DNA of 64,000 nt from SCGC-AG-212-J23 sp035762345 (GCA_035762345.1 DASTPE010000048.1:1-64000), one strand, 5' to 3'; positions 37,947 through 47,010 are shown, numbered from the stretch's first letter. Numbers and translations: made by a program. Notes: generated from the sequence alone by a model not told the origin.

Positions 37947-38135
37947 CTATAAGCAGCGGTTGAACGAACGTCGCCGTCGAGCGACACGGCGGACATCGGT
38001 CGGCTTCCCTATGTAGGGCTCGCGCCGGGCATCCAGATAGTGCGCCCGGCTATCGTCGAGGCGGTAGTCCCGCACGCGTCGCAGCTGATTCTCACGTCGC
38101 TGTTTCTCCGCGTGCATGGCCGCGCTGGGGCTCAT
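37947..38135 (-). CDS. Short Arg-rich hypothetical protein
   Basis: A 62-residue frame, very rich in arginine (QLRRVRDYRLDDSRAHYLDARRE), starts nine bases after the stop of the upstream small membrane-protein gene. Support is limited to position and the absence of a better frame. It may be spurious. Confidence 0.3.
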   Translation of the reverse strand: MSPSAAMHAEKQRRENQLRRVRDYRLDDSRAHYLDARREPYIGKPTDVRRVARRRRSFNRCL

Positions 38136-38144
38136 GAGCCATGG

Positions 38145-38384
38145 CTATGGAAGTTCTGGGACAAAAGGCAGTACCGGGGTGGTTTTGCCCGCCTGGAGAA
38201 GCGAGTGGTCGGTAAAGACGAGCGTGAGCGGCAGCGGCACCCATGATCCCGAATCGAACAGAACGTTGAACTGCCAGGCGAAAAGCGCCGCGAAGTACAG
38301 CACCGGCAGCAAACCGACGGCCACGAGCACGATTCCAAACGAAACGGCCGTCCACATCCTGAGACGCCAGAGCCAAGCTTTCAT
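38145..38384 (-). CDS. Small membrane protein of unknown function
   Basis: The 79-residue product has a strong hydrophobic stretch (AVSFGIVLVAVGLLPVLYFAALFAW, read in parts) after an amphipathic N-terminus (MKAWLWRLR) and a Pro-rich end. Its start codon lies in a 19-bp unit that is repeated exactly in tandem, so a second, out-of-frame ATG occurs 19 bp upstream. I do not recognise the family. Confidence 0.55.
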   Translation of the reverse strand: MKAWLWRLRMWTAVSFGIVLVAVGLLPVLYFAALFAWQFNVLFDSGSWVPLPLTLVFTDHSLLQAGKTTPVLPFVPELP

Positions 38385-38403
38385 GCCAGAGCCAAGCTTT
38401 CAT
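38366..38403. repeat. Perfect 19-bp tandem duplication over a start codon
   Basis: Two identical adjacent copies of a 19-bp unit (GCCAGAGCCAAGCTTTCAT) occupy 38366-38384 and 38385-38403. On the minus strand each copy supplies ATGAAAGCTTGGCTCTGG, so the start of the small membrane gene is doubled. As 19 is not a multiple of three, the upstream ATG leads into another frame. Confidence 0.95.
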
Positions 38404-38458
38404 AGATGAAGGAGCGCGTCGGCGGGCTGCCGATGACATGGGCATCGGGCTGAAAGGA

Positions 38459-39397
38459 CTATCTTCGAGAGTGAGAGGCGAAGAAATCGCAGATGAGTGG
38501 AGTCGCATCGATTCGATGACTGTCGAAGAACTCGAGGGCGGGATCGCCGCCGCTCCAGGCATGACCAAGGCCGGGGATGGTAATGAGCCGCGCCGCGAGA
38601 CGGCGGCCAGCGTGGTAGTCGGCTGCAAGATAGTCGGCCACGCGCGGCTGGAAAGGACGCACGTTTGCCGGAGGCAGGGAGGCGCCGGCAGGCAGCTTTT
38701 CCGGCGCCAAGCCGTTGAAGAGCAGAAACTGGCGCACGAGGAACACCGAATTCACCGGCGCGACGTTGCGGTCGGCGGCGCCGTGAATCACGAGCACGGG
38801 AAGGCGCGCCTTGTCACCGGCCAGCGCGCGCGCCTCGACCGCCAGCGCATCGGTTGCGGCGCGAGGGCCTTCGATCATTGCCCGTGCCGCATCATGCGCA
38901 TCCGTGGCGGCGCCGCAGGGCAGGCTCGAATGGATCGCCGCCGCCGCGAAGAGCCGAGGTTCGCGCAGCGCCAGGGTCGCCGCCAGCGTGCCGCCCGACG
39001 ACAAGCCGGCCACATAGACGCGACCCGGGTCGACGCGGAACCTGTCGATCACTTCGGCTGCTTGCGCGGCGACGATGGCCGTTTCGCCCTTGCCGTGGGC
39101 GGTGCGCCGGTCGAACCAATTCCAGCAGCGCTCGGAGTTCGCCATTCGGCTCTGGCGCGGAAGCAGCACGATGAACCCGCGCTGGTCTGCAAAGCGCGCG
39201 ATGCGCGTGCCGGCTGCGAACGCCTCGGGATCCTGGCGGCAGCCATGGAGCCACACGACGAGCGCAGGGCGCTCGATGGCGTCGAAATTGCGCGGCAGGT
39301 AAAGCAGGTATTCGCGCCATGGCGGAGCCGGCGCGACATTGATGAAGCCGTGGAGGCTAGACTTGCGATTGACCGAGAACCGCCCCGGCGCCGGCAA
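38459..39397 (-). CDS. PHB-depolymerase-family esterase
   Basis: The 312-residue alpha/beta hydrolase has the family opening REYLLYLPRNFD, PALVVWLHGCRQDPEAFAAGT, the nucleophile elbow GLSSGGTLAATLAL, VLVIHGAADRNVAPVNS and a final GLGHAWSGGD with the catalytic His. It has no obvious cleaved signal peptide, so an intracellular esterase is more likely than an exported polymer depolymerase. It stands upstream of the small hypothetical genes on the same strand. Confidence 0.85.
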   Translation of the reverse strand: MPAPGRFSVNRKSSLHGFINVAPAPPWREYLLYLPRNFDAIERPALVVWLHGCRQDPEAFAAGTRIARFADQRGFIVLLPRQSRMANSERCWNWFDRRTAHGKGETAIVAAQAAEVIDRFRVDPGRVYVAGLSSGGTLAATLALREPRLFAAAAIHSSLPCGAATDAHDAARAMIEGPRAATDALAVEARALAGDKARLPVLVIHGAADRNVAPVNSVFLVRQFLLFNGLAPEKLPAGASLPPANVRPFQPRVADYLAADYHAGRRLAARLITIPGLGHAWSGGDPALEFFDSHRIDATPLICDFFASHSRR

Positions 39398-39478
39398 CGC
39401 CGCTCGCCGCCCGAGACGGCGCGCCAGCGCGGCGAATTTTTCCCTTAACTTCGTAATTGCGGGGTGCGGGTCTTGCGG

Positions 39479-40621
39479 TTACGCGACGAGCGGACCGGGC
39501 CTGCCGAGCAGGTAGCCTTGAGCGAGGTCGCAGCCGTACTCGGCAAGCCGGTCGAGCTGCCGCGCTGTCTCGACCCCTTCAGCGACCACGGACATGTCCA
39601 GATCATGCGCCAGTTCGAGGGTTTTCCTCAGAATGATGTCGGCCGACTCGTCGGCGAGCATCGACTGCACGAACGCCATGTCAAGCTTGAGTTCTCCCGC
39701 CGGCACGCGCCGCAACTGGTGCATCATCGCATAGCCGGTGCCGAAGTCGTCGATCGAAAGGTGGAATTGCTTGAGCCGGATGCGCGCAAGAATATCGAGC
39801 GAGGTCTGCAGTTCTCGCATCAGGTCGCTTTCGGTGATTTCCAGAACGAAATCCGAGGGGCTGCCGCCGTGCATGGAAATCACTTCCTGCAGCCGCTCGG
39901 GAAAAGCGAGGTCGCGCAGCAGCAGAGCCGAAATGTTCACGGATACGGGCAACCGCGCGGCTTCGGAGCTCGACCGCTTGCGGTCGGCGAGGACCCGCTT
40001 CAGCACTATCCAGGTCAGCTCGTCGATGACCCCGGCGGTTTCAAAAGCCTCGATAAACGCCGCCGCGGGCAGCAGGCCCCTGACGGGGTGCTGCCACCGC
40101 GCGAGGGCCTCGAAACCGGCGAGCGCCCGGGTCTTGATGCGGAATTGCGGCTGATAGTGCACGATGAGCTCGTCGTTGGCGATTGCCTGCCGCACGCTTT
40201 CCAGGTCGCCGAGCTCTTCGCGGCCCGACTTGCCGCACGGGGACCGGCGCTTGCTGTCGCGGCGCCTTGCCAGGACGTCGCGCAGCTGGCTCACGTTCAG
40301 CGGCTTCTGCAGCGAAGCGCGAACGTCGAGCCCGAGCGTGCCGGCGAGCTGGGCCGCGACGTTCAGAACCTTCTTGTCGTATCCGCTGATCAGGACGACC
40401 TCGCGCGAATACTTTCGCTCGCTGAGGTAGCGAAGGACCTCGATCCCGTCGATCTCCGGCATCATCAGGTCGATCACGACAAGGCCGATATCCGGTCCGA
40501 GACCGGCCTTGAATTCGTTGAAGTTTGTCGACGACCTCGCTTCGACGCCGGCCGACGCGGCCGCATGCACGACAAGCGCGCACATGTCGGGATCGTCGTC
40601 GATCACCAACAACCGGTTCAC
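39479..40621 (-). CDS. Response regulator with EAL (c-di-GMP phosphodiesterase) domain
   Basis: The 380-residue protein has a receiver domain (about 1-125; acidic pocket VIDDDPDM, phosphoacceptor Asp51 in VVIDLMMPE, SGYDKKVLN) and an EAL domain (about 140-380: IVHYQPQF, FEALARWQHP, EITESDLM, DDFGTGYAMM, LKLDMAFV, AEGVET). All main catalytic motifs are present, so c-di-GMP hydrolysis is expected. GTG 40621 has the Shine-Dalgarno AAGGAAGGA. It resembles RocR-type regulators. No histidine kinase is adjacent. Confidence 0.9.
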   Translation of the reverse strand: MNRLLVIDDDPDMCALVVHAAASAGVEARSSTNFNEFKAGLGPDIGLVVIDLMMPEIDGIEVLRYLSERKYSREVVLISGYDKKVLNVAAQLAGTLGLDVRASLQKPLNVSQLRDVLARRRDSKRRSPCGKSGREELGDLESVRQAIANDELIVHYQPQFRIKTRALAGFEALARWQHPVRGLLPAAAFIEAFETAGVIDELTWIVLKRVLADRKRSSSEAARLPVSVNISALLLRDLAFPERLQEVISMHGGSPSDFVLEITESDLMRELQTSLDILARIRLKQFHLSIDDFGTGYAMMHQLRRVPAGELKLDMAFVQSMLADESADIILRKTLELAHDLDMSVVAEGVETARQLDRLAEYGCDLAQGYLLGRPGPLVA

Positions 40622-40649
40622 GGCTGTCCTTCCTTCAGAGTCTCGAGGG

Positions 40650-40979
40650 CTATCGCGGCTTGATGGATTTCGCAACGTCAATCTGCGTGATCCGATCGCC
40701 ATTGACGTACACACGCGCGCGCGTGCGGCCGAACCTGTCTACGCCGCCGCGTTGAACGACAACTTCACCGGACCGGATGCGTCGTTGCAGGCGCTCGCGG
40801 GCTTGTTCGCCGCCAGGCTCACCGAGCTGCGGCGCTTCAAGTCCCTCTACCCTTATCCGCTCGCCGCCACAGCGCAGGGTAGCGCCGTCGATCGCCGTGC
40901 ACCACTCGCCGGCGAAAGTGGCGGCTGCGCCAAGCAGCGTAGCGAGGGCGAAGCTAACCAAGCATGCCCGGGTGAACAT
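40650..40979 (-). CDS. Exported staphylococcal-nuclease-fold protein
   Basis: The 109-residue precursor starts at ATG 40979 with a signal peptide (cleavage near TFAGEW). It has the SNase pattern: AIDGATLRCGGERIRVEGLEAPQ, AxxxLQRRIRSGEVVV, and VDRFGRTRARVYVNG. The usual D-x-P-E core is here E-A-P-Q, so key acidic residues are changed and catalysis is doubtful. The gene ends 28 bp before the response-regulator start on the same strand. Confidence 0.65.
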   Translation of the reverse strand: MFTRACLVSFALATLLGAAATFAGEWCTAIDGATLRCGGERIRVEGLEAPQLGEPGGEQARERLQRRIRSGEVVVQRGGVDRFGRTRARVYVNGDRITQIDVAKSIKPR

Positions 40980-41262
40980 GCGTACATCGTGATCTCTGGC
41001 GTGTGCCCGCAGAAGGGAATATTTCGTGCGGCTGCAAAAACCGCCGCCCGGGCCGGAAAAAACTCTCTTCGGCAGTCCTTCTAACGCGTGGTCAGCGCTT
41101 CCGTTTGCACGACCGGAGGGCTGCTGGTCCGCGCTTAGCCATGGGCGTCGCCCGACGAATCTGCTCCTGCTGCTCCCGGCGAATTCTGCACAAGGTCTTC
41201 CGCACGTCGGTATCGAAGCTGCCCGTCCGCGAGTCCTGAACTTCCTGGGTTGCAACGCTGGG

Positions 41263-41490
41263 CTAATTCACCGCAACGTATCGGAAGACGCGGACCGAAC
41301 CGATCGGGGGCTGAGAGAGGTACGGCGAAACGGGGTAACCCATGCCGATGAATTCTGGAAGGCTGCCTTCCAACACTTCAAACACGAGACCATCGGCGGG
41401 ACCGCCGATGAATCGAACCATTACGGTCGCGTTAAGTGGCTCTCCCGCGCTCATGCGACAAAGGTTCGTCCTTTGGCAGCACCGCCGCAT
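41263..41490 (-). CDS. Hypothetical protein
   Basis: A 75-residue frame; the likely start is an internal Met (MSAGEPLN). The centre reads VMVRFIGGPADGLVFEVLEGSLPEFI, a pattern seen in short phage-like or genomic hypothetical proteins of unknown role. It lies between the nuclease-fold gene and parA, all on the minus strand. Confidence 0.45.
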   Translation of the reverse strand: MRRCCQRTNLCRMSAGEPLNATVMVRFIGGPADGLVFEVLEGSLPEFIGMGYPVSPYLSQPPIGSVRVFRYVAVN

Positions 41491-41571
41491 GAGCCGGTTG
41501 CCCTGCTACCGCATGAGATCATGCTACTAACCTCGCCCGGCTGCTCGGGACGCCGTCTATTCGATCGGTCG

Positions 41572-42369
41572 CTACGCGCGCAAGCGTTGTTCGCCTTGCC
41601 GCCTTTCTTCCAGCACAGAGTGAAGCGCGATGAATTCCTGCGTGAGCTTGTGCTTCGGGGCGAGATAGACAAGCGGCTTCGCACATTCGTGCGATTCGCG
41701 CACCTTGACCGATGACGAGAGATACGGCTCGAGGATTGGCAGGCCCTCGGCGATCAGTTCCTGCACCATCCTCTGCGGAAGGCGCGCACGCCGCAAGAAC
41801 TGGTTGACCACGATGCCTTCAATGACAAGTCCCGCGTTATGATCTGCGCGAATTTCGGCGATGTCTTCGAGCAGCGTATAGAGCGCCCGGCGCGAGAAAT
41901 TGTCGCAGTCGAAAGGAATGAGGCAGCAGTCGGTTGCGATCAGCGCTGACCGAGTGAAGAAATTGAGCGCGGGGGGCGTGTCGATGTAGATGAAATCGTA
42001 CTGTTTGTCGAGTTCAGCGAGCGCCTCGCGCAGCTTGAAGATCTTGTAGCGCGATTCAAGTTTGTCTTGCTGCTGAGCGAGGAAGGGATGCGAGGGCATG
42101 ACATCGAGGCGCTCGAACAGCGTGCCGTGCACGAATTCGTCCGGTCTCTTTGGCCGCAGCGGGACGCTAAGTACCTGCTCGAAGAAACCCGCGAGCGTCG
42201 GCTCCAGATCCCGGCCCGGCTTGCCAAGGAGGTACTGCGTGGAGTTGCCCTGCGTATCAAGGTCGACCACGAGCACGCGGGCACCGGCGTTGGCGCTCGC
42301 TGCGGCGAGGTTACAAGCAATTGTGGACTTGCCGACACCACCCTTCTGATTAAACACGACCCGCCGCAT
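41572..42369 (-). CDS. ParA-family ATPase, orphan
   Basis: The 265-residue protein has a deviant Walker A FNQKGGVGKSTIACNLAAA, the A' motif LVVDLDTQGNST, and Walker B YDFIYIDTPPALNFFT, then DNFSRRALYTLLEDI. These define a ParA/Soj/MinD-type ATPase. No parB or parS-like cluster is visible nearby, so the role is more likely protein or cell-pole positioning than chromosome partition. It opens a minus-strand group with the small hypothetical gene. Confidence 0.88.
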   Translation of the reverse strand: MRRVVFNQKGGVGKSTIACNLAAASANAGARVLVVDLDTQGNSTQYLLGKPGRDLEPTLAGFFEQVLSVPLRPKRPDEFVHGTLFERLDVMPSHPFLAQQQDKLESRYKIFKLREALAELDKQYDFIYIDTPPALNFFTRSALIATDCCLIPFDCDNFSRRALYTLLEDIAEIRADHNAGLVIEGIVVNQFLRRARLPQRMVQELIAEGLPILEPYLSSSVKVRESHECAKPLVYLAPKHKLTQEFIALHSVLEERRQGEQRLRA

Positions 42370-42623
42370 GGCTCCTCCTCGGTCTCAGGACGCGGCTACA
42401 ACGCCGAGCGCATGATAGCCCACAATATAGGCCTTGCCAACCCCCTTTAGCCTACTAGATATAGTGGGGAGGAACAGCGCGGCGCAGGGTTGCTCGAGCG
42501 AGCGTCGGGCCGGCCCTAGAGCGCAGGGCAGGACACCGGCGCGCGGGCGGGGGAAACGGTGGATCCTAGATCGCGTGCGTTACACGAAAGAGATGCGAGC
42601 TTGACGGAGATCTTTCTTGCCTA

Positions 42624-43565
42624 TCAAGCGAGTAGCTCAATGCTGTTGCCACCGCGTTTCTTGGCGAAGAACATCGCCCTATCGGCGTACTCGACCAGCG
42701 AATCTGCGTTTCTCGCATGATCGGGGAACAGCACGACCCCAATGCTTGCCGTCAGACGAACCTGTGCAACCGGCGGCTTGATCGAAGCCTGCACGGCGCC
42801 GAGGATCTTTTTCGCCACCGTCTCGGCGTCCGTCGAGTCGTTCAGCGGCTCGACGAGAACCGTAAATTCGTCGCCGCCGAGGCGCGCGACCGTATCAGTC
42901 TGGCGCACCGCAGCGCGCAGGGCGTCGGCAATGGCCCGGAGCACTTCGTCGCCCACTTTGTGCCCGAAATTGTCGTTGACCGCCTTGAAATTATCCAGGT
43001 CGATGAACACGACCGCGATGCGCTTGTCGGCTCGCGTCGCGCGGGCGAGTGCCTGCCTGAGCCGGTCGTGAAACAGCCCCCGATTGGCAAGCCCGGTGAG
43101 CGAATCGAAATAGGCCTGTTGCGCCAATAAGTCTTCAAAGCGCTTGCGGGCCATCGCGCAACGGATCGCACGGCTGAGCGCCGCCGGGTCATTATTGCCC
43201 TTGATGAGATAAGCCTGCGCGCCATGCTCGCAAACGCGGATCGCGAGCGAGTCATCGTCAAAACCGGTAACCACAACGATCGGGGTGCGGGGGACCGCCA
43301 AGGCCAGCGTCTTGACGCTGGCAAGGCCGTTGGAATCGGGCAGATGCAGGTCGAGCAGAATGGCGTCGAGCGGCAGTGTTTGCGCGAGCTCGAGCCCCTC
43401 GCCGAGCGTCCTCGCGGATGTAACCTCGAACTTGCGACACGGATCCTCGGATAGCGCCAGGCGCACAAGCCGGTCATCGCCGGCGTTATCTTCAACGAGG
43501 AGAACGCGTACCGTCTCCGGCGGGGCGGTTTCAGCCCAGCTCGGTTCTTCTGTGTACCCCGGCAT
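42624..43565 (-). CDS. Response regulator with GGDEF diguanylate cyclase domain
   Basis: The 313-residue protein has a receiver domain (about 18-140: LLVEDNAGDDRLV, LLDLHLPDSNG, VVTGFDDD) and a GGDEF domain (about 155-313: DSLTGLANRGLF, FIDLDNFKAVNDNFGHKVGDEVL, RLGGDEFTVLVEP). An RxxD inhibitory site (RQTD) lies five residues before GGDEF. It should make c-di-GMP and be product-inhibited. It is divergent from the EAL protein at 43766, separated by 200 bp. Confidence 0.92.
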   Translation of the reverse strand: MPGYTEEPSWAETAPPETVRVLLVEDNAGDDRLVRLALSEDPCRKFEVTSARTLGEGLELAQTLPLDAILLDLHLPDSNGLASVKTLALAVPRTPIVVVTGFDDDSLAIRVCEHGAQAYLIKGNNDPAALSRAIRCAMARKRFEDLLAQQAYFDSLTGLANRGLFHDRLRQALARATRADKRIAVVFIDLDNFKAVNDNFGHKVGDEVLRAIADALRAAVRQTDTVARLGGDEFTVLVEPLNDSTDAETVAKKILGAVQASIKPPVAQVRLTASIGVVLFPDHARNADSLVEYADRAMFFAKKRGGNSIELLA

Positions 43566-43765
43566 ACTTTGCCCTCGCCCGTTGCGTTAATTGGTTGCGG
43601 CCATTACAGCGGCTGTGCGCACGAATCTGCCGGGAATAGCGCACAATGCTGAGGAGTATTGATAAATGCGCTCAGATTTAACTATCAGGCGCAGCGGCAA
43701 CCGGGCGGTTTGTCAAAATTCACCAAAGGCCGTCCTGCGCCTGAGGCCCACTCCAGGGAGGCGAA

Positions 43766-45439
43766 ATGCACGCGAGGCTGCTGCAACGTGCGGGAATTGC
43801 GTTCATTGGTATGCCGTTCGTAACCAAGGTGGCGACTGCGGCGGTGACAGCATGCCTGGTCCTCGGCGTCGCCTGGCTGGTTTACGCCATGGGCGGTGTC
43901 CGCTTCGCCTATCTGCATCTGATGTACGTTCCGATCGTGCTGAGCGCACTTGCCTTCGGCCTGCTCGGCGGCGTGCTGGCCGCGCTCGCCGGTGGGCTCC
44001 TGCTCGGTCCCGTCATGCCGCAGGACACGTCTCTTGGCCTGATGCAGGACACGCTTAACTGGATCTACCGGCTCACCATCTTTTGCTTCATCGGTGCACT
44101 GGTCGGTACCGGTTCACAGCTGCTGCGACGCCACCTCGGTCACTTGGAATGGCTCCACGAACACCACGAGGACACGGGCTTGCTGAATCTCGTCGGGCTG
44201 GTCAAGCAGCTGGAGGGCGCGCTGCGCGACGGCGGCAAGCTGGTGGTCTCGATCACCCAGCTGGACAATCTGCTCGAGATCCAGAACACCTTTGGCAGCG
44301 GATTTGGCATGCGCGTGCTGGCTCAGGTCGTAGAGCGGGCGAAGCAGGTAGTGCCGCCAGGGTCGCTCGCGGCCCTGTTGCAGCCGGACCGTCTCGCGAC
44401 CGTCGTGCACGGAGAGGCGGCCGTGCAGCTGACGCGCGAACGCATCGAGGCGGCGCTGAAGGATTCGTACCTTGTGGACGGGCTACCCATCCATGTCGAG
44501 GCAAGCATCGGTGTCGCGCATTTTCCGGATCACGCGCGCACTGCCGAGGAGCTGCTGCAGAAGGCAAGCATCGCGATGCATTGGGCGGCGACGACGAAGT
44601 CCGGGATCGCGCTCTACGACACTGTGAGCGACCGCACCAGCCGCGACAACCTCATTCTGCTCGGGACGCTACCCCAGGCAATCGAGCGGGGCGAGCTGCA
44701 GGTTTGGCACCAAGCGAAGCTTGCTCTCGCCACTGGCGAGATTGCCGGCACTGAAGCGCTCTTGCGCTGGAACCATCCGCAACGCGGGTTGGTCGCCCCG
44801 GGGCTTTTTATTCCCCAAGCCGAAGAGACCACGCTCATCAACCCGGTCACCCAGGCCGTCATCTCGTTGGCGTTCGCCGACGCGGGAAGCTGGCGCGCTG
44901 GCGGCTACCGCCTGCGGGTATCGGTCAATCTTTCCGTACGCAATCTGCGGGACCGCCTGCTGCTTGACCTGCTGGAGCAAAGCGCCCGCCGCAACGAGCT
45001 CGAGCCGGGTGACATTGAGCTGGAGATCACCGAGAGCGCCGTCATGGCCGACCCCGACTATTGCATCCAGCTCATCTCGAAGCTGCGCGAGCGCGGTTAC
45101 GGCGTCGCGATCGACGATTTCGGGGTAGGGCATTCCTCGCTTTCCTATCTGCAGAAGCTGCGAATCTCGACGCTGAAAATCGACCAGGCGTTCGTGAAGA
45201 CGCTGGCCTCGGACACGAGCAACCAGAAGATCGTGCGCTCCATGCTTCACCTGGCCAAGTCGCTGGGGCTGGAGACGGTCGCCGAAGGTGTCGATGATCA
45301 GGAAGCGCTCGCTCTGCTGCGGGAGTGGGGCTGCGATTACGGCCAGGGATACGGCATCCATCGTCCCGCGCCCTCGCACGAGCTGACGCGTTTTCTGGAT
45401 GAACGGCGTCGCGCCACGACCACAGGGCTTGCCGTCTAG
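43766..45439 (+). CDS. Membrane protein with degenerate GGDEF and EAL domains
   Basis: The 557-residue protein has four to five hydrophobic segments in its first 120 residues, then a GGDEF-like domain whose signature is lost (LLQPDRLATVV at that place). An EAL domain follows with TEALLRWNHP, VNLSVRNL, EITESAVM, DDFGVGHSSLSYL, LKIDQAFV and AEGVDD. The usual YQPK is WHQAK and EGVET is EGVDD. Phosphodiesterase activity is possible but reduced or regulatory function must be considered. Confidence 0.88.
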   Translation: MHARLLQRAGIAFIGMPFVTKVATAAVTACLVLGVAWLVYAMGGVRFAYLHLMYVPIVLSALAFGLLGGVLAALAGGLLLGPVMPQDTSLGLMQDTLNWIYRLTIFCFIGALVGTGSQLLRRHLGHLEWLHEHHEDTGLLNLVGLVKQLEGALRDGGKLVVSITQLDNLLEIQNTFGSGFGMRVLAQVVERAKQVVPPGSLAALLQPDRLATVVHGEAAVQLTRERIEAALKDSYLVDGLPIHVEASIGVAHFPDHARTAEELLQKASIAMHWAATTKSGIALYDTVSDRTSRDNLILLGTLPQAIERGELQVWHQAKLALATGEIAGTEALLRWNHPQRGLVAPGLFIPQAEETTLINPVTQAVISLAFADAGSWRAGGYRLRVSVNLSVRNLRDRLLLDLLEQSARRNELEPGDIELEITESAVMADPDYCIQLISKLRERGYGVAIDDFGVGHSSLSYLQKLRISTLKIDQAFVKTLASDTSNQKIVRSMLHLAKSLGLETVAEGVDDQEALALLREWGCDYGQGYGIHRPAPSHELTRFLDERRRATTTGLAV

Positions 45440-45460
45440 GCGCGCACTGCTACGGACGTA

Positions 45461-45601
45461 TCACGCGTTCATGGCATAGGCCACAATGAGGAGCAGGGCT
45501 ACCAGGGCCGCTGCCCTGGCTCCCCACGAGCGGATGATGATCCGCCCCTTGTTCGCCTCATCGGTGGCGAGTCCTTCAAACCATTCCGTGTTATCCGCCA
45601 T
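45461..45601 (-). CDS. 46-residue single-span membrane protein
   Basis: A short frame on the minus strand encodes an acidic N-terminus (MADNTEWFEGLATDEANKG), a basic turn (RIIIRSWGARA) and one membrane helix (AALVALLLIVAYAMNA). The charge order fits an insertable membrane protein with the N-terminus inside or outside undecided. The start is 25 bp downstream of a large inverted repeat. No family is recognised. Confidence 0.5.
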   Translation of the reverse strand: MADNTEWFEGLATDEANKGRIIIRSWGARAAALVALLLIVAYAMNA

Positions 45602-45625
45602 TGGACGCCGATCGCGGAAGGTGTT

Positions 45626-45674
45626 CGCCCCGGGGGGTTAACGTTCCGGGGAGGGCAGTATGGCCCCCGGGGCG
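45626..45674. repeat. 11-bp perfect inverted repeat in a 330-bp gene-free stretch
   Basis: CGCCCCGGGGG (45626-45636) and its exact complement (45664-45674) enclose 27 bases; each arm also holds the palindrome CCCCGGGG. It lies in the stretch 45602-45931 between the 46-residue gene and the LuxR-type regulator, which shows no other clear element. It could fold in the leader of the minus-strand small gene. Confidence 0.75.
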
Positions 45675-45931
45675 AGATCACGCTTGCCGCCCACGCAGAA
45701 TAGGGATGCCGGCTTGCCTTTCGCATGAGAGGGTCGAACCAACCTGGAGGACATGTTCCTACTAAGGCCAGGCAGTACAGCTGGCGCTAGCTAATTTGGA
45801 GCAGCGTTTGAAAGAAGTTGCCAAGGCGCAGCCGCGAAATCGCGCGCGGCTGGTAGTCTTGATCCCGCCAGTCGCTCGCTGGAAAGACAAGAAGGACGAC
45901 GGCTCGTTGCCACAACTTGTTGGGGGGATGC

Positions 45932-46714
45932 TTGTCGATTCACGCGACTCAGCCGATCCGGGTATTGCTGGTTGACGACCACCGCTGTGTGCTCTGGGGG
46001 CTTGCAAAGCTCATTGAATCGGCCCGTCCCCAGCTCGAGCTCGTCGACATCGCCACCTGCCATCGCGAAGCGCTCGCGGCCATGCAGAAGCACCGGCCGC
46101 ACGTCGTGCTGCTCGACCTTGACCTGGGTGGCGAGAGCGGGTTTGATCTGGTGCCGCAATTGGCGAGCGAGGCCGCGGTTCTCATCCTGACGGGGCTTCG
46201 TGATCCCGCGGTCCAGGAGCGTGCCGTGGTGGCGGGCGCGCGCGGGGTCATCTACAAGACCGAGCCGGCCGAGCTGATTCTGAAAGCGATCGAGCGGGTA
46301 CACGCGGGCGAGCCATGGCTCGATCGCAGCGCGATGGGCAGAGTGCTGCAGACGCTCTCCCGGCGGCAGGGCCGCCCCAGCGAGCCGCCGCCTCACGCGA
46401 CGCTGACCGCCGCTGAGCGCAAAGTCGTGGCCGCCGTTGTGCGTCAAAGAAGCGCGCCCAACAAGGTCATCGCCGACGCGCTGCACCTCAGCGAGCATAC
46501 GCTGCGCAACCACTTAAGCTCGATTTACGGAAAGCTCGGGATCAACAAGCGGGTCGAGCTCGTCCTCCACGCCATGGAGCACCGGCTCGCGCAGCCCTCG
46601 GCTGACTTAGTTCAGGACGGAGCTGCGCGAGAAGGCCGTGGCGCAGTCACTGGGCAACTGGGCGACGCCAGCCACGCCCAGTTTCAGCCGCTCGGCGTCA
46701 GACCCACATCCTGA
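45932..46714 (+). CDS. NarL/FixJ-type response regulator
   Basis: The protein has a receiver domain (RVLLVDDHRCVLWGL, VVLLDLDLGGESGFDL with the phosphoacceptor Asp, ILTGLRDP, VIYKTEPAELI) and a LuxR-type HTH (LTAAERKVVAAVVRQRSAPNKVIADALHLSEHTLRNHLSSIYGKLGI, read in parts). There is no in-frame ATG before the receiver. I favour TTG 45932, four bases after GGGGGGA; TTG 45917 is the alternative. A 45-residue tail after the HTH is unusual. No kinase is adjacent. Confidence 0.82.
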   Translation: MSIHATQPIRVLLVDDHRCVLWGLAKLIESARPQLELVDIATCHREALAAMQKHRPHVVLLDLDLGGESGFDLVPQLASEAAVLILTGLRDPAVQERAVVAGARGVIYKTEPAELILKAIERVHAGEPWLDRSAMGRVLQTLSRRQGRPSEPPPHATLTAAERKVVAAVVRQRSAPNKVIADALHLSEHTLRNHLSSIYGKLGINKRVELVLHAMEHRLAQPSADLVQDGAAREGRGAVTGQLGDASHAQFQPLGVRPTS

Positions 46715-47010
46715 CAACGAGCACCACGGCGCCGACGAACCATACCAACGGCAACGTCCAGGCAGACAGCCGATCCGTCACCGGCCGGGGAGCATCCTGG
46801 CCGTCATTCTGCAGCACTGGAAATGGATTCGCTTCAGTTCCGAGCCCGCTTGCCATATGCGCCCTTCATCGGTCCGTTTGCGTGCTAGATGATCCTCCCA
46901 AGCACCGGCATTCAAAGAAAAACTTTTGTGTTAGCGGCACGCAGCGCCGAGCCGGTTCTTATGGATTGCGTGATGGAGTTAACGAACGAGCGCACGACTG
47001 ACCCGCATCC
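46715..47010. other. Gene-free stretch
   Basis: I see no convincing reading frame, repeat or RNA in these 296 bases. Short open frames lack ribosome-binding sites and family resemblance. Confidence 0.5.

Noticed and set aside
41100..41250. Arg/Lys-rich short frame on the minus strand downstream of the hypothetical gene at 41263
   Set aside because: It has no ATG or GTG start after an upstream stop and no ribosome-binding site.
45499..45726. 75-residue minus-strand frame
   Set aside because: Pro/Arg/Ser-rich, overlaps the more credible 46-residue membrane-protein frame and the inverted repeat.
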